From assembly GCF_002870125.1 (NCBI RefSeq), contig NZ_PNEO01000009.1, positions 149,512 to 213,511 of the forward strand: a DNA stretch of 64,000 bases, given 5' to 3'. Source of the DNA: Burkholderia sp. WAC0059. Its GTDB lineage: Bacteria; Pseudomonadota; Gammaproteobacteria; Burkholderiales; Burkholderiaceae. Made by a program: the position numbers and the translations under genes. The notes beneath the pieces were generated by a model, which was not told the DNA's origin, did not search any database, and saw only the letters and a program-made list of their open reading frames with translations. Every line of letters starts with the position of its first letter. Positions within the stretch are counted from its first letter, which is position 1. Of the stretch, positions 1 to 9,933 are shown in pieces.

Positions 1-823
1 AGCGGATCACGCCGCCCGCCTTCATCAGTTCCTTGCAGGCCGCGAGACCGCACTGGCGGTTCTCGTAGTTGATGAGCGGCAGCCACTGCTGATAGAGCGC
101 GGCCGCGCGCTCGGCATCGCCGGCCGCGTAGGCGTCGACGATCAGGCGGATGCCGTCGGGATAGCCGCCGCCCGTCATCGCGCCCGTCGCGCCCGCCTCG
201 AGGTCCGGCATCAGCGTGATCGCCTCCTCGCCGTCCCACGGGCCGACCACGGCGTCGCCGCCCAGCTCGATCAGCTCGCGCAGCTTCGCCGCGGCCTGGG
301 CCGTCTCGATCTTGAAGTACGAGACGTGCCCGATCTCGCGCGCCATCTTCGCGAGGAACGCGGCCGAAAGCGGCGTGCCGGCCACGGGCGCGTCCTGGAT
401 CATGATGGGCACGTCGATCGCGTTCGAGACGTCCGCGAAGAACTCGAACACCGCACGTTCACCGACGCGGATCGTCGCGCCGTGGTACGGCGGCATGATC
501 ATGACCATCGCCGCGCCCGCGTCCTGCGCGGCGCGGCTGCGCGCGGCGCAGACGAGCGAGCTGAAGTGCGTCGTCGTCACGATGACGGGCACGCGGCCCG
601 CGACGTGTTCGAGCACCGCGCGCATCACCGCGTCGCGCTCGGCGTCGGAGAGCGCGAACTGCTCGGAGAAGTTCGCGAGGATGCACAGGCCGTTCGAGCC
701 CGCGTCGATCATGAAATCGACGCAACGCTTCTGGCCGTCGAGGTCGAGCCGGCCTTCCTCGTCGAAGATGGTCGGTACGACCGGGAACACGCCCCTGTAG
801 GGCTTTTTGAACGAATTCGCCAT
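1..823 (-). CDS. 2-keto-3-deoxy-sugar-acid dehydratase, DapA/NAL family (partial)
   Basis: This is a class I aldolase-fold dehydratase of the dihydrodipicolinate synthase family. It closely resembles, from memory, the L-2-keto-3-deoxyarabonate dehydratase of Azospirillum, which makes alpha-ketoglutarate semialdehyde. The start is the ATG at 823 (MANSFKKPYR...), and the first 274 residues are visible. The family usually has about 305, so the C-terminus lies beyond the left edge. Visible signatures are the FPVVPTIF start, LCILANFSEQF around residues 47-57, and the probable Schiff-base lysine K171 in SYFKIET. The gene follows the GarD/UxaA-type dehydratase on the same strand by 99 bp, so the two probably act in sequence on a sugar acid. 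5-Dehydro-4-deoxyglucarate is the main alternative substrate. Confidence 0.8.
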   Translation of the reverse strand, partial: MANSFKKPYRGVFPVVPTIFDEEGRLDLDGQKRCVDFMIDAGSNGLCILANFSEQFALSDAERDAVMRAVLEHVAGRVPVIVTTTHFSSLVCAARSRAAQDAGAAMVMIMPPYHGATIRVGERAVFEFFADVSNAIDVPIMIQDAPVAGTPLSAAFLAKMAREIGHVSYFKIETAQAAAKLRELIELGGDAVVGPWDGEEAITLMPDLEAGATGAMTGGGYPDGIRLIVDAYAAGDAERAAALYQQWLPLINYENRQCGLAACKELMKAGGVIR

Positions 824-922
824 GGTCCGGTTCGTGGTGTGGAGGGATATCGCAATCGCCCGACGGTTCGGCGGCCCGGTGGTCCTACGGTCGGTCCGGT
901 GGACCCCGATCGCCGCGCGTCT

Positions 923-2494
923 TCAGGTGATCGCGCCGATCTGCCAGGGCACGAATTCGTTCTGCCCGTAGCCGTGAATCTCGCTGCGCGAGCGCTGGCC
1001 CGAGGCCACCGCGAGCATGAGCCGGAACAGCTCGGCGCCCGTTTCCTCGATCGACTTCGCGCCCGAGAGGATCGGCCCGCAGTTCAGGTCCATGTCGTCC
1101 TGCTGGCGCTGCCACAGCGCCTCGTTGGTCGCGATCTTGAGCGAAGGCGTCGGCGCGCAGCCGTACGCCGAGCCGCGCCCCGTCGTGAAGCAGATCAGGT
1201 TCGCGCCGCCCGCCACCTGGCCCGTCGCCGAGATCGGGTCGTAGCCGGGCGTATCCATGAACACGAGCCCCTTCGCCGTGACCGGCTGCGCGTACTCGTA
1301 GACGTCGACGAGATTCGTGTGGCCCGCCTTGGCGATGCCGCCGAGCGATTTTTCGAGCACGGTGGTGAGGCCGCCCGCCTTGTTGCCGGCCGACGGGTTG
1401 TTGTCCATCGCCGCGTGGTTGCGCGCGCAGTAGTCTTCCCACCAGCGGATGCGGTCGACGAGCTTGCCGGCCACGCCGGGGCTCGCCGCGCGGCGCGTGA
1501 GCAGATGTTCGGCGCCGTAGATTTCGGGCGTTTCGGAGAGGATCGCCGTGCCGCCGTTCGCGATGAGCAGATCGACGGCCGCGCCGAGCGCCGGGTTCGC
1601 CGAGATGCCCGAGTAGCCGTCCGAGCCGCCGCACTGCAGGCCGACGACGAGGTGCGAGAGCGGCACCGGCTCGCGCCGCGCGTCGTTCGCCTGCGCGAGC
1701 AAACCGCGCACGAGTTCGACGCCGCGCGCGATCGACTTGACCGTGCCGCCCGCGTCCTGAATGTTGTAGGTGTGGATGCGGCCCGCCGCGACCATGCCGT
1801 CCAGATGCTGCTTCTCGATGAGCCGCGTGATCTGGTTGGTCTCGCAGCCGAGCCCGATCACGAGCACCGCCGCGAAGTTCGGATGGATCGCGTAGCCGCC
1901 GAGCGTGCGCTGCAAAATGGCGAGCCCCTCGCCTTCCGGATCGACCGCGCAGCCCACGCCGTGCGTGAGCGCGACGACGCCGTCCACGTTCGGGAAGTCG
2001 GCAAGCGCCTCGGGATGGATGTCGCGGCGAAAGCGGTCGGCGATCGCACGCGCGACCGTCGCCGAGCAGTTGACCGACGTGAGAATGCCGATGTAGTTGC
2101 GCGTCGCGACGCGTCCGTCCGCGCGCACGATGCCCTCGAACGTCGCGGGCGACTCGGCGAAGCGGGTCGGCTTCGCGTCGGCGCAGAACGCGTAATCGCG
2201 CTGGAACTCGCCCATCGCGAGGTTGTGCGTGTGCACGTGCTCGCCCGGCGCGATCGGCCGGCTCGCGAAACCGATGATCTGGCCGTAGCGGCGCACGGCC
2301 TCGCCCTGTCCGATCGCGCGCACGGCCAGCTTGTGTCCGGGCGGAATCAGTCCCGCCACCGTCACGTGCTCGCCGGGCAGCGCCGTGCCGCCGACGAGCT
2401 GGGAACGGGCGATGACGACGTCGTCGGCGCGATGCAGCCGGACGACCGGGGAAGAGGGGGCGAGTGCGGCGGGCGGATCGTTGATCGTGGCCAT
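923..2494 (-). CDS. GarD/UxaA-family sugar-acid dehydratase (galactarate/altronate type)
   Basis: The 523-residue product has the full GarD/UxaA architecture. There is an N-terminal SAF domain (about residues 17-95), then the UxaA catalytic part with the conserved blocks TRNYIGI, NVDGVVALTH, CGGSDGYSGISANP, NPSAGNKAGGL and FTTGRG. Members of the family dehydrate galactarate, altronate or related aldonates and aldarates with iron. The length equals E. coli GarD (523), but the sequence is not close enough to fix the substrate. It is divergent from the LysR gene at 2619, with 124 bp between them, and is followed by the KDA-dehydratase-like gene. The pair therefore forms a two-step route from a sugar acid towards alpha-ketoglutarate semialdehyde or a related product. 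Confidence 0.8.
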   Translation of the reverse strand: MATINDPPAALAPSSPVVRLHRADDVVIARSQLVGGTALPGEHVTVAGLIPPGHKLAVRAIGQGEAVRRYGQIIGFASRPIAPGEHVHTHNLAMGEFQRDYAFCADAKPTRFAESPATFEGIVRADGRVATRNYIGILTSVNCSATVARAIADRFRRDIHPEALADFPNVDGVVALTHGVGCAVDPEGEGLAILQRTLGGYAIHPNFAAVLVIGLGCETNQITRLIEKQHLDGMVAAGRIHTYNIQDAGGTVKSIARGVELVRGLLAQANDARREPVPLSHLVVGLQCGGSDGYSGISANPALGAAVDLLIANGGTAILSETPEIYGAEHLLTRRAASPGVAGKLVDRIRWWEDYCARNHAAMDNNPSAGNKAGGLTTVLEKSLGGIAKAGHTNLVDVYEYAQPVTAKGLVFMDTPGYDPISATGQVAGGANLICFTTGRGSAYGCAPTPSLKIATNEALWQRQQDDMDLNCGPILSGAKSIEETGAELFRLMLAVASGQRSRSEIHGYGQNEFVPWQIGAIT

Positions 2495-2618
2495 TTATCC
2501 ATCCTTCTGGGGCGCCGCCTGAACGGCGCCGAAGCTGTCTCCGGTCGACACTATACGGTCGGCCTTTCGTGCCTGTATATTGAGAAATTTCCATCTCGTG
2601 ATCGCTTTTTCGACTTAG

Positions 2619-3557
2619 ATGAAAACCCTGGATGCGTTGCTTTCGAGGCTGCGGGTTCGTCAGTTGCAACTGCTGATCGCGCTCGACGAGCACAAGTCGC
2701 TGCACAAGGCCGCGGGCGCGATGACGATGACGCAATCGGCCGCGAGCAAGATGCTGCACGAGCTGGAGTCGATACTCGAGGCGCCGCTTTTCGAGCGCTC
2801 GAAGAACGGCATGATCCCGAACCAGTTCGGCCATTGCGTGATCCGCTACGCGCGGCTGCTCGCGACCGATCTCGCCGCGCTGTGCGAGGACATCTCGGAG
2901 ATTCGCAGCGGGCACGGCGGCCGGCTTGCCATCGGTTCGATCATGGGGGCGATTCCGGAGGTCGTCGTGCCGGTGCTCGACGCGCTGCACGCGAGCCAGC
3001 AGACTCTCTCGATCGAGGTCGTCGAGGACACGAGCGCGAAGATGCTGCTGCAGCTCGACGAGGGACACCTCGACCTCGTGATCGGGCGCTCGGCCGTGAG
3101 CGACCAGCCCGCAAAATACCACTACCAGAAGATTCGCGACGAGCCGCTGTCCGTCGTGGTCGGCCACGCGCACGCGCCGCTGCCCGACGGCGTGGCGCTG
3201 CGCGACCTCGCCGGCCACCGCTGGGTGGTCTACCCGACGCAGATGCCGCTGCGCGCGCTCGTCGAGCGCGAAATGGATCTCGCGGGACTCGCCATGCCGG
3301 CCAACCCGATTTCGACCGCCTCGACGTTCGTGACGATCACGCTGCTGATGCAGGACACGGGCCTTGTCTCGGTGCTGCCAACCGACATCGCGAAACTCTG
3401 CGCGCGCCACGGCATGCTGCGCATCCTGCCGATCGCATTGCAGTCGCAATCGCAAAGCTTCGGGATCGTCACGCGCCGCGGCGGCGCGCTCTCGCCGCCG
3501 GCCGCGCGGTTCATCGAGATGCTGCAGGCGCGCGTCGGCGGCGCCAGGGCTGCATAG
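2619..3557 (+). CDS. LysR-family transcriptional regulator of the sugar-acid module
   Basis: This is a 312-residue LysR-type regulator. A winged helix-turn-helix spans about residues 12-70 (LHKAAGAMTMTQSAASKMLHELE is the recognition region), followed by a periplasmic-binding-protein-like effector domain (about 90-305). The start is the ATG at 2619. It is transcribed away from the GarD-like gene, the usual arrangement for a LysR activator and its target. The 124 bp between them is AT-rich near 2555-2600 and must hold both promoters, but I cannot assign a precise T-N11-A operator. The likely inducer is the sugar acid or its keto-deoxy product (inference). Confidence 0.9.
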   Translation: MKTLDALLSRLRVRQLQLLIALDEHKSLHKAAGAMTMTQSAASKMLHELESILEAPLFERSKNGMIPNQFGHCVIRYARLLATDLAALCEDISEIRSGHGGRLAIGSIMGAIPEVVVPVLDALHASQQTLSIEVVEDTSAKMLLQLDEGHLDLVIGRSAVSDQPAKYHYQKIRDEPLSVVVGHAHAPLPDGVALRDLAGHRWVVYPTQMPLRALVEREMDLAGLAMPANPISTASTFVTITLLMQDTGLVSVLPTDIAKLCARHGMLRILPIALQSQSQSFGIVTRRGGALSPPAARFIEMLQARVGGARAA

Positions 3558-3612
3558 TCGACGGCGCGGCAAGAGCCCCGGTGCGGCCAGCTCGCGAAAA
3601 AAGCCGGCCGCC

Positions 3613-6600
3613 TCAAAACACGTACCGCATCGTCACATCCACGCCCTGCTCCGAGCCGGAGCCCATTCCGAACGTGCCGCCGTAGCCAATCCCGAGGTGC
3701 AGGTTGCGACTGAGCGTGCTCTCCATATGCAGGCCCACGCTCACGCGCCCGCGCGGCAGCGACACGCCGGGCGCGGTGAACGGCGTGCCGTCCTGCGCGC
3801 TCACGGACACCGCGCGCGCGTCGCCGAGCAATTCGTGCGTATAGCCGAGATCCAGCGCCACCGTGATGGGTCTGACGCTGTCGCCGAACGACTTGTCGAG
3901 CGCCACGCCCACATACGGTTGCAGGCTACGCACGTTGTCGGTGCCGACCGTCAGGTCCTGGCCGCCCGCGCCGGTCTCGCCGAATCCCTGACCGTGCAGG
4001 TACGCGTACAGCATCCCGACGCGCGGCGTGATGCCGATTCCGCCGAACGACAGCGGCAGCGCGACCTGCATGCCCGCCGCCACTTCGTTGCCGCCGAGGC
4101 TGCCGTAAGCAGTGCCGACGGAGTGGCCGAACGGCCGCTTCGTATACATGTCGTCGTAGGCATACGAGAGCACGCCCGAGAACTGCAGCGGGCCGGCCCG
4201 CCGGCTTCCGTAGAGCGCCGTGCGCAGCGTATCCGCACGCGCGCTGTCGCCCGTGGCGTCCTCGGTCACGTCGTCGTGACCATAGCCAAATGCGGCGCCG
4301 AGCGTCGTCGAAGGGAGCGCCTGCCAGTCGTATCCGGCCAGAAACTGGTACTGCTGCGTGCCGAACCCCGGCGTCGCGCCGTTGCCGGCGAGATGCTGCC
4401 AGTTGCCGCTGCCGGTCGCCCATAGACGGCCGCTGCCCGACGCGCACGACGGCGCATTCGCCGAACTCGTGCCGCATTGCCCGGCCTGGCGGGCGAGCAG
4501 CGCCTCGTCCGTCGCCTGCGTGGCGAGCGACAGACTCGTGCCGAGCGTCGTGAAGATGCTGGTATCGACCGGATCGACGACACGGGTTCCGCTCGCCTCC
4601 AGTTCGACCGTGGTCGGCCCGTACGCCACGCTCTGGCTCACCTCGCCCGTGCCCTGCCCGCCCGAGGTGACCCGATCGAATTCGCCGCTCAGCGAACCCG
4701 CCGAGACGATCACGTAGGTATGGCTCGAAGTGTAGGTGCCGGGGTCGTAGAGCAACTCCAGGCTGCCGTTCAGCGACGCGCTGCCGGTCACGAAAAGCTG
4801 CGACGCCGACGTCGGGCTGACCTCGATCGTCAACTGCGCCGTCGGGGCCTGCGTGTAGTTGCCGGTCACCGTCAGCGTACCGATCGTGCCGCCGGGCTGC
4901 ACCGTGCCGCTGTTGACGACTTCGCCCGCGATCGTGCCATGGCCCTCCAGCGTGCCCGCCGAACTGACCTGCACCGTGCCGCCCAGCACCGCGGCCGGAC
5001 TCGCCAGCGTCCCGACCGCCAGCGTGCCCGAAGTGACCTGCGTGGTGCCGGAGAACGTCGCGTCGTTGCCGAGCAGCGTCAACGTGCCGGGGCCGGCCTG
5101 GACCAGCGTGCCGTCGCCGGTGATGACGTTCTTGTACGTGACGTCGTCGGCACGGTCGATGACCAGCTTGCCGTTGTCCACGACGTTGCCGTCGAGGTTG
5201 CCGTTCGTGCCGCCGTTACCGATCTGCGCGGTGCCGCTGCTGCCGATGTCCGCGCCGCTCACCGTGCCGTACACCTGCACGATGCCGCCCGACATCACCG
5301 CGGTACCGCTGACGATCCCGCCGGTGTAGACCTCCTGTATGCCGGCGCTCGATACCGTGGTGCCGAGCGCCATGCCGCCCGACGACACCGTCTGCAACCC
5401 GCCGCTGTTGATCACCGAGCCGCTTGCGACGCCGCCTGACAGCACCGTCTGCGCGCCGCCGCTGCCGATCTGCGTCCGGTTGGCGAGGCCGCCCGACGCG
5501 ATGACCTGCGTGCCGCCGTCGAGCATGGCACTGGCTGCCACGCCGCCGGCGTAGACCATCTGCATGCTGCCGCTGTTCGCGGTCGTGTGGAAGTCGTTAC
5601 CGTACAGGTATTCGGTCGCGCCCGCGCCGCTCAGCGCTGCCGCGCTCGCGACCCCGCCCGCGTCGACGATCAGCGCGCCGCCGCCCAGCACCGACGTGCC
5701 CGACGCCAGCGCGCCCGACAGCACGGTCTGCACCCCTGCGCTGTAGACCTGGGCGCCCTCGACCAGACCGCCCGAACCGATCGTCTGGCTGCCGCCTTCG
5801 AGCTGGGTATCGCTGTCTACCGCGCCGGCATAGATCGTCTGCGTGCCGCCGGCCAGCACGGTCTCGCTACTGCCGCTGCCGGACAGGTTCTCCGTACCGC
5901 CGCCACTGATCGTCGTGCCGCTTTCGGTCGCGCCCGCGTCGACTGTCTGCACGCCGCCACTGCTGACTATCCCGCCATCGGCGGCGCCGCCCGAACTCGC
6001 CACCTGCGCACCGCCGGCCTCGATGGCGGTCCCCGACGCGACCCCGCCCGACGCCACCTTCTGCACGCTGCCGCTGTCGACTTGTGTAGCCTGCGCGCTG
6101 CCGCCCGCGCCCACTTCCTGGGCTCCCCCGCCGCTCAACACCGACCCGCTTCCCGTCGCGCCCGAGTCGATGCTCTGTATGCCGCCGCTGTTGATCGTCG
6201 TGTCGCTCGTCACGGCGCCGCCGTACAGCGCCTGGGTGCCGCCGTCGTTCACCGTCGTGCCCGACGCGATCCCGCCCGACGAAACCGTCTGCACGCCGCC
6301 GCTGCCGACCGTCGCGCGATCGGCGGCGCCGCCCGAACTCACCGTCTGCGAGCCGCCGGCCTCGATGGCGGTCCCCGACGCGACCCCGCCCGACGCCACC
6401 TTCTGCACGCTGCCGCCGGCCACCTGCGTGGCCTGTGTGCTGCCGCCCGCCTCCACTTCCTGGATGCCGCCGCCGCTCAGCACCGACCCGCTTGCGGTCG
6501 CCCCCGAATTGATGCTCTGTATGCCGCCGCTGTTGATCGTCGTGTCGCTCGTCACGGCGCCGCCGTACAGCGCCTGGGTGCCGCCGTCGTTCACCGTCGT

Positions 6601-9210
6601 GCCCGACGCGGTCCCGCCCGACGAGACCGTCTGCACGCCGCCGCTATCCACGATCGTGCCGTCGGCCTGACCGCCGCTCAGCAGCGTCTGGCTGCCCCCG
6701 GCGAGGGTCGCGCCGCTGTCGACGCCGCCCGCCTCGATCGTTTGCTCGCCGCCCGACAGCACGGTCTCGCCATCGCCCTTGCCCGACAGATTTTCCGTGC
6801 CGCCGTTGCCGATCGTCGTGCCGCTCGCGGTAGCGCCCGCGTCGACTGTCTGCACCCCGCCACGGCTGACCGTGGTGTCGTTCGCCGTCGCGCCCGCGTC
6901 GACCGTCTGCGAGCCGCCGGCTTCGAGCGTCGCCGACGACGCCGTCCCGCCCGAATCGACCGTCTGGCGCCCGCCCGACACTGTTGCCCCGCTGTCCACG
7001 CTGCCGGCATCGATCGTCTGGCTGCCGCCCGACAGCACGGTCTCGCCATAGCCTTTGCCCGACAGATTTTCCGTGCCGCCGCTGCTGATCGTCGTGCCGC
7101 TCGCCGTCGCGCCCGCGTCGATCGTCTGCACGCCGCCGCTGCTCACCACCGCGCCGTCGGCCGTCCCGCCCAAACTGACGGTCTGGCTGCCGCCCGCCAG
7201 CGTCGCGCCGCTGTCGACCGCACCCGCCTCGATCGTCTGAACGCCACCCGACAGCACGATCTCGCTGTAGCCGCTGCCCCACAGATTTTCCGTGCCGCTG
7301 CTGCTGATCGTCGTGCCGCTCGCGGTCGCTCCCGCATCGACCGTCTGCACGCCGCCGCTGCTCACCACCGCGCCGTCGGCCGTCCCGCCCAAGCTGACGG
7401 TCTGGCTGCCGCCCGCCAGCGTCGCGCCGCTGTCGACCCCGCCCGCATACACGGTTTGCGTGGCGCCTGACGACACCGTCGCGTCATAGCCCATGCCCGA
7501 GACAGCCTCGGTACCGCCAGCCTCGACCTGCGTGCCGCTTGCCGTGCCGCCGGCGGAGATCGTCTGGCTGCCGCCCGCATCGACTGTCGTAGAGATAGCC
7601 AGGCCGCCCGCCGAGATCGTCTGCCGGCCGCCGCTGTTGACCGTCGTATCGAGCGCGCCGCCGCCCGACAGAATCATCGTGCCGCCGCTGTCGATCACTG
7701 CGCTGCTCGCGGTGCCGCCCGAGGACACGACCTCCTGTCCGAAGTCCGATACCACCGAGCCCGTCGTCGTGCCGCCGGCGGACACGACCTCGACGCCGTT
7801 GCTGGTCACGATCGTGCCGCTCGTCGAGCCGCCCGACGAGACGTACAGCCAGTTGTCGTCCCGCGTGCCGACCGCGCTGCCGCCCGACGTCACGAACGCG
7901 GAGCCGTACTGCTCGATCCACGTGTTGCTCGCGAGACCGCCCGATACGATCGTGAGCTCGCCGCCGTCGACGAGCAGCAGGTTGGAAGCGACATTGCCTG
8001 AAATCTGGAACGAGCCGAGCAGATCCGTGCCGCTCACGAGCGCCACATCGGTCTCGCCGCTGAACGCCCCGCCCGACAACAGCGTCGCGCCCACCAGCGT
8101 GGCGCCGCTGCTCACGAAGACATGACCCTGGCTCTTCACCACCGTGCCGCTCGCAAAGCCGCCCGACGACACGTACTGCTGGCCGCCGCTCGCGACCTGC
8201 GTATCGACGGCCGAACCGCCCTGGAGCACCTGCTGCGCACCGCCCTGGCTTGCCGTCGCACTCATCGCGAGACCGCCCGACGACACAACCTCGCTTCCGT
8301 TCTCCGAGATCACCGTGTCGCTCGAGACCCCGCCCGAGTAAACCGTCTGCTGGCCGAAATCGTCGACAAACGTGCCGATTGCGCTCCCGCCTGACGACAC
8401 GAACTGCGTGTACTGATCGTTCGTGTCGTAAGCGACGCCGCCGTCGAGCACGGTCTGCAGGCCGGCATGGCCGATCGTCGTACCGCTCGCCGTGCCACCG
8501 GACGACACGGTGAACCGGCCGCCGTACTCGACGAACACGCCCGAGGCGACGTGGTTCGAAATGTAGAACGAGCCGGACACGCTCGAACCGGTTACGTCGC
8601 CGGCATTGGTATCGGCGATGAAGGCACCGCCGCTCGAAAGCATCACGTCGCTCGCGGCGCCCCCCGAGCTGATCTGCAACTGGCCGCCGCTCAGGACCTG
8701 CGTGCCGTCTAGCGTGCCGCCGGACTGCACCGCCTGGGTACCACCGCTGCTAATGATCGACGCGCTCGCGACGCCCCCGTCGAGCACGAGTTCACTGCCA
8801 CCGTTGAGGATCTCGGAACTGCTTGCGATACCGCCTGACGAAACGAGTTGTTCGCTGAAGTTCTGAACGATCGTGCCAGTCGCGGTGCCGCCCGACGACA
8901 GGACCTGGGTGAAGCCGTCGTTCGTATCGACCGCTGCGCCGCCCTGCAGCACGATCTCGACACCGCCGCTGAGCAGCTGCGAACTGATGGTGGTGCCGTA
9001 GACGTCGAGCGTCTGTCCCGAGCCGACTGTCTGGCCGGTGGCCGTCGCGCCGGTAGCAATCGTTTGCGCATATGCCACCGCCCCATGCCAGCCCAGACCG
9101 CCAACAACGGAAGAGGCAATCAGCCGCGTGAGTAGCGTTGAAGCACACACTCGACACGTATGAAGAGGAAGAGTGCCGGATCTTTTGCGGCAAGCGCAGA
9201 CCAAGGGCAT
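3613..9210 (-). CDS. Giant AIDA-type autotransporter adhesin (type Va secretion)
   Basis: The product of about 1865 residues has three parts. An extended N-terminus with a hydrophobic stretch ends in AVAYAQ, a plausible signal peptidase site. The passenger consists of degenerate AIDA-type repeats of about 19-20 residues (SGGxQxVxSGGTASGTxV), followed by a passenger-associated segment (around TLVQAGPGTLTLLG). The last roughly 275 residues form an autotransporter beta-barrel that ends MRYVF, with the C-terminal phenylalanine typical of outer-membrane barrels. I chose the ATG at 9210 because AGCGGAA precedes it; an in-frame GTG at 9276 would add 22 residues. No ESPR signal extension is visible. 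It probably acts in surface adhesion or aggregation. It ends 55 bp from the convergent LysR gene. Confidence 0.9.
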   Translation of the reverse strand: MPLVCACRKRSGTLPLHTCRVCASTLLTRLIASSVVGGLGWHGAVAYAQTIATGATATGQTVGSGQTLDVYGTTISSQLLSGGVEIVLQGGAAVDTNDGFTQVLSSGGTATGTIVQNFSEQLVSSGGIASSSEILNGGSELVLDGGVASASIISSGGTQAVQSGGTLDGTQVLSGGQLQISSGGAASDVMLSSGGAFIADTNAGDVTGSSVSGSFYISNHVASGVFVEYGGRFTVSSGGTASGTTIGHAGLQTVLDGGVAYDTNDQYTQFVSSGGSAIGTFVDDFGQQTVYSGGVSSDTVISENGSEVVSSGGLAMSATASQGGAQQVLQGGSAVDTQVASGGQQYVSSGGFASGTVVKSQGHVFVSSGATLVGATLLSGGAFSGETDVALVSGTDLLGSFQISGNVASNLLLVDGGELTIVSGGLASNTWIEQYGSAFVTSGGSAVGTRDDNWLYVSSGGSTSGTIVTSNGVEVVSAGGTTTGSVVSDFGQEVVSSGGTASSAVIDSGGTMILSGGGALDTTVNSGGRQTISAGGLAISTTVDAGGSQTISAGGTASGTQVEAGGTEAVSGMGYDATVSSGATQTVYAGGVDSGATLAGGSQTVSLGGTADGAVVSSGGVQTVDAGATASGTTISSSGTENLWGSGYSEIVLSGGVQTIEAGAVDSGATLAGGSQTVSLGGTADGAVVSSGGVQTIDAGATASGTTISSGGTENLSGKGYGETVLSGGSQTIDAGSVDSGATVSGGRQTVDSGGTASSATLEAGGSQTVDAGATANDTTVSRGGVQTVDAGATASGTTIGNGGTENLSGKGDGETVLSGGEQTIEAGGVDSGATLAGGSQTLLSGGQADGTIVDSGGVQTVSSGGTASGTTVNDGGTQALYGGAVTSDTTINSGGIQSINSGATASGSVLSGGGIQEVEAGGSTQATQVAGGSVQKVASGGVASGTAIEAGGSQTVSSGGAADRATVGSGGVQTVSSGGIASGTTVNDGGTQALYGGAVTSDTTINSGGIQSIDSGATGSGSVLSGGGAQEVGAGGSAQATQVDSGSVQKVASGGVASGTAIEAGGAQVASSGGAADGGIVSSGGVQTVDAGATESGTTISGGGTENLSGSGSSETVLAGGTQTIYAGAVDSDTQLEGGSQTIGSGGLVEGAQVYSAGVQTVLSGALASGTSVLGGGALIVDAGGVASAAALSGAGATEYLYGNDFHTTANSGSMQMVYAGGVAASAMLDGGTQVIASGGLANRTQIGSGGAQTVLSGGVASGSVINSGGLQTVSSGGMALGTTVSSAGIQEVYTGGIVSGTAVMSGGIVQVYGTVSGADIGSSGTAQIGNGGTNGNLDGNVVDNGKLVIDRADDVTYKNVITGDGTLVQAGPGTLTLLGNDATFSGTTQVTSGTLAVGTLASPAAVLGGTVQVSSAGTLEGHGTIAGEVVNSGTVQPGGTIGTLTVTGNYTQAPTAQLTIEVSPTSASQLFVTGSASLNGSLELLYDPGTYTSSHTYVIVSAGSLSGEFDRVTSGGQGTGEVSQSVAYGPTTVELEASGTRVVDPVDTSIFTTLGTSLSLATQATDEALLARQAGQCGTSSANAPSCASGSGRLWATGSGNWQHLAGNGATPGFGTQQYQFLAGYDWQALPSTTLGAAFGYGHDDVTEDATGDSARADTLRTALYGSRRAGPLQFSGVLSYAYDDMYTKRPFGHSVGTAYGSLGGNEVAAGMQVALPLSFGGIGITPRVGMLYAYLHGQGFGETGAGGQDLTVGTDNVRSLQPYVGVALDKSFGDSVRPITVALDLGYTHELLGDARAVSVSAQDGTPFTAPGVSLPRGRVSVGLHMESTLSRNLHLGIGYGGTFGMGSGSEQGVDVTMRYVF
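5280..9040 (-). repeat. Tandem AIDA-type passenger repeats with large near-identical duplications
   Basis: Nearly the whole passenger is built from repeats with a period of about 57-60 bp. Superimposed on these are longer, near-identical in-frame duplications. The block beginning at 6179 recurs at 6521, an offset of 342 bp or 114 codons. The block beginning at 7151 recurs at 7373, an offset of 222 bp or 74 codons. The offsets are multiples of three and nucleotide identity is very high over long runs, which points to recent recombination or slippage that changes passenger length without breaking the frame. Confidence 0.9.
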
Positions 9211-9276
9211 ACGTGTTCCGCTGAACGGATGGTTCGCCCTATTTTTGGGCGAGCGATAGCCGGTACCTAGTGGCAC

Positions 9277-9933
9277 CTGAATGCAAATAACGGCTGCTAC
9301 GACTACGACTTGAGAGATCGCACAAATAATTCACAGAGCGCGTGCGCGCACCCGAACTTATTAAGCTTTGGTGACAGCGGATCGCGCCTTTCGGTATCGA
9401 TTAGTCAGTTATGCAGAGCAGAATAAAGAAACGTTTCCATTTTAAATTTCGATTGACCCGTGAGTATTCGAAATGGTCCGACTCGGGATCTTTCACGCGA
9501 ACGACCGGAAAACGCCCGGAGCAACGCGCCTTGTCCTCACGGTGTCACAGTCGCCGCGATTGCACGCCATGCCCGGGCTCGCCATTGTCGAGCGCTGCCG
9601 ATGGACATCGTTTGCTGTCGCGCACTGCAACAGCGCAGCACGACGTGCTGTGAAGGCCCGCCGAATGGAGCGTTACGCGGCAATGGGACGGACTGGCGGC
9701 GTGGCTGGGACGAGGCGCGGGTGGTCGCGCTTATCGGCGTAAGTCGCCTCGCCGATAGATGGGCGCAATCGGACGGCCGCCGTTTCGCGAGAAGGTCAAG
9801 GATGTTTCGGTCGCAGCCGAAAATAAAAGGGGTTTGCGGCATTACAAGCCGGAACAATTCTCGTCTCTTTTGAGATGGATTGTCCCGTATGGTCGCGGCG
9901 GGATATTCCGCAGACGATAACCGGGGAGCGTGC
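9277..9933. other. Gene-free stretch between the autotransporter and the vgrG remnant
   Basis: No reading frame here is convincing; the open stretches in this interval have no recognisable protein features. Positions 9280-9470 are clearly AT-rich for this replicon and probably carry the autotransporter promoter. The rest is likely decayed DNA at the edge of the type VI secretion island. Confidence 0.5.

Noticed and set aside
326..3685. Long rightward reading frame of about 1119 codons across the sugar-acid module, and a similar leftward one at 885-3572
   Set aside because: Both are extremely Arg/Ala-rich out-of-frame readings of high-GC genes that have clear family matches in other frames.
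5587..7470. Long rightward reading frame inside the autotransporter gene
   Set aside because: It is the antisense of the repetitive AIDA passenger and inherits its periodicity; no independent start or motif.
9448..9470. Second TTCG pair upstream of the type VI island resembling a hrpII box
   Set aside because: The spacing between the two TTCG motifs is 15 bp, not 16, both are followed by A (outside the TTCGB consensus), and no gene starts suitably downstream.
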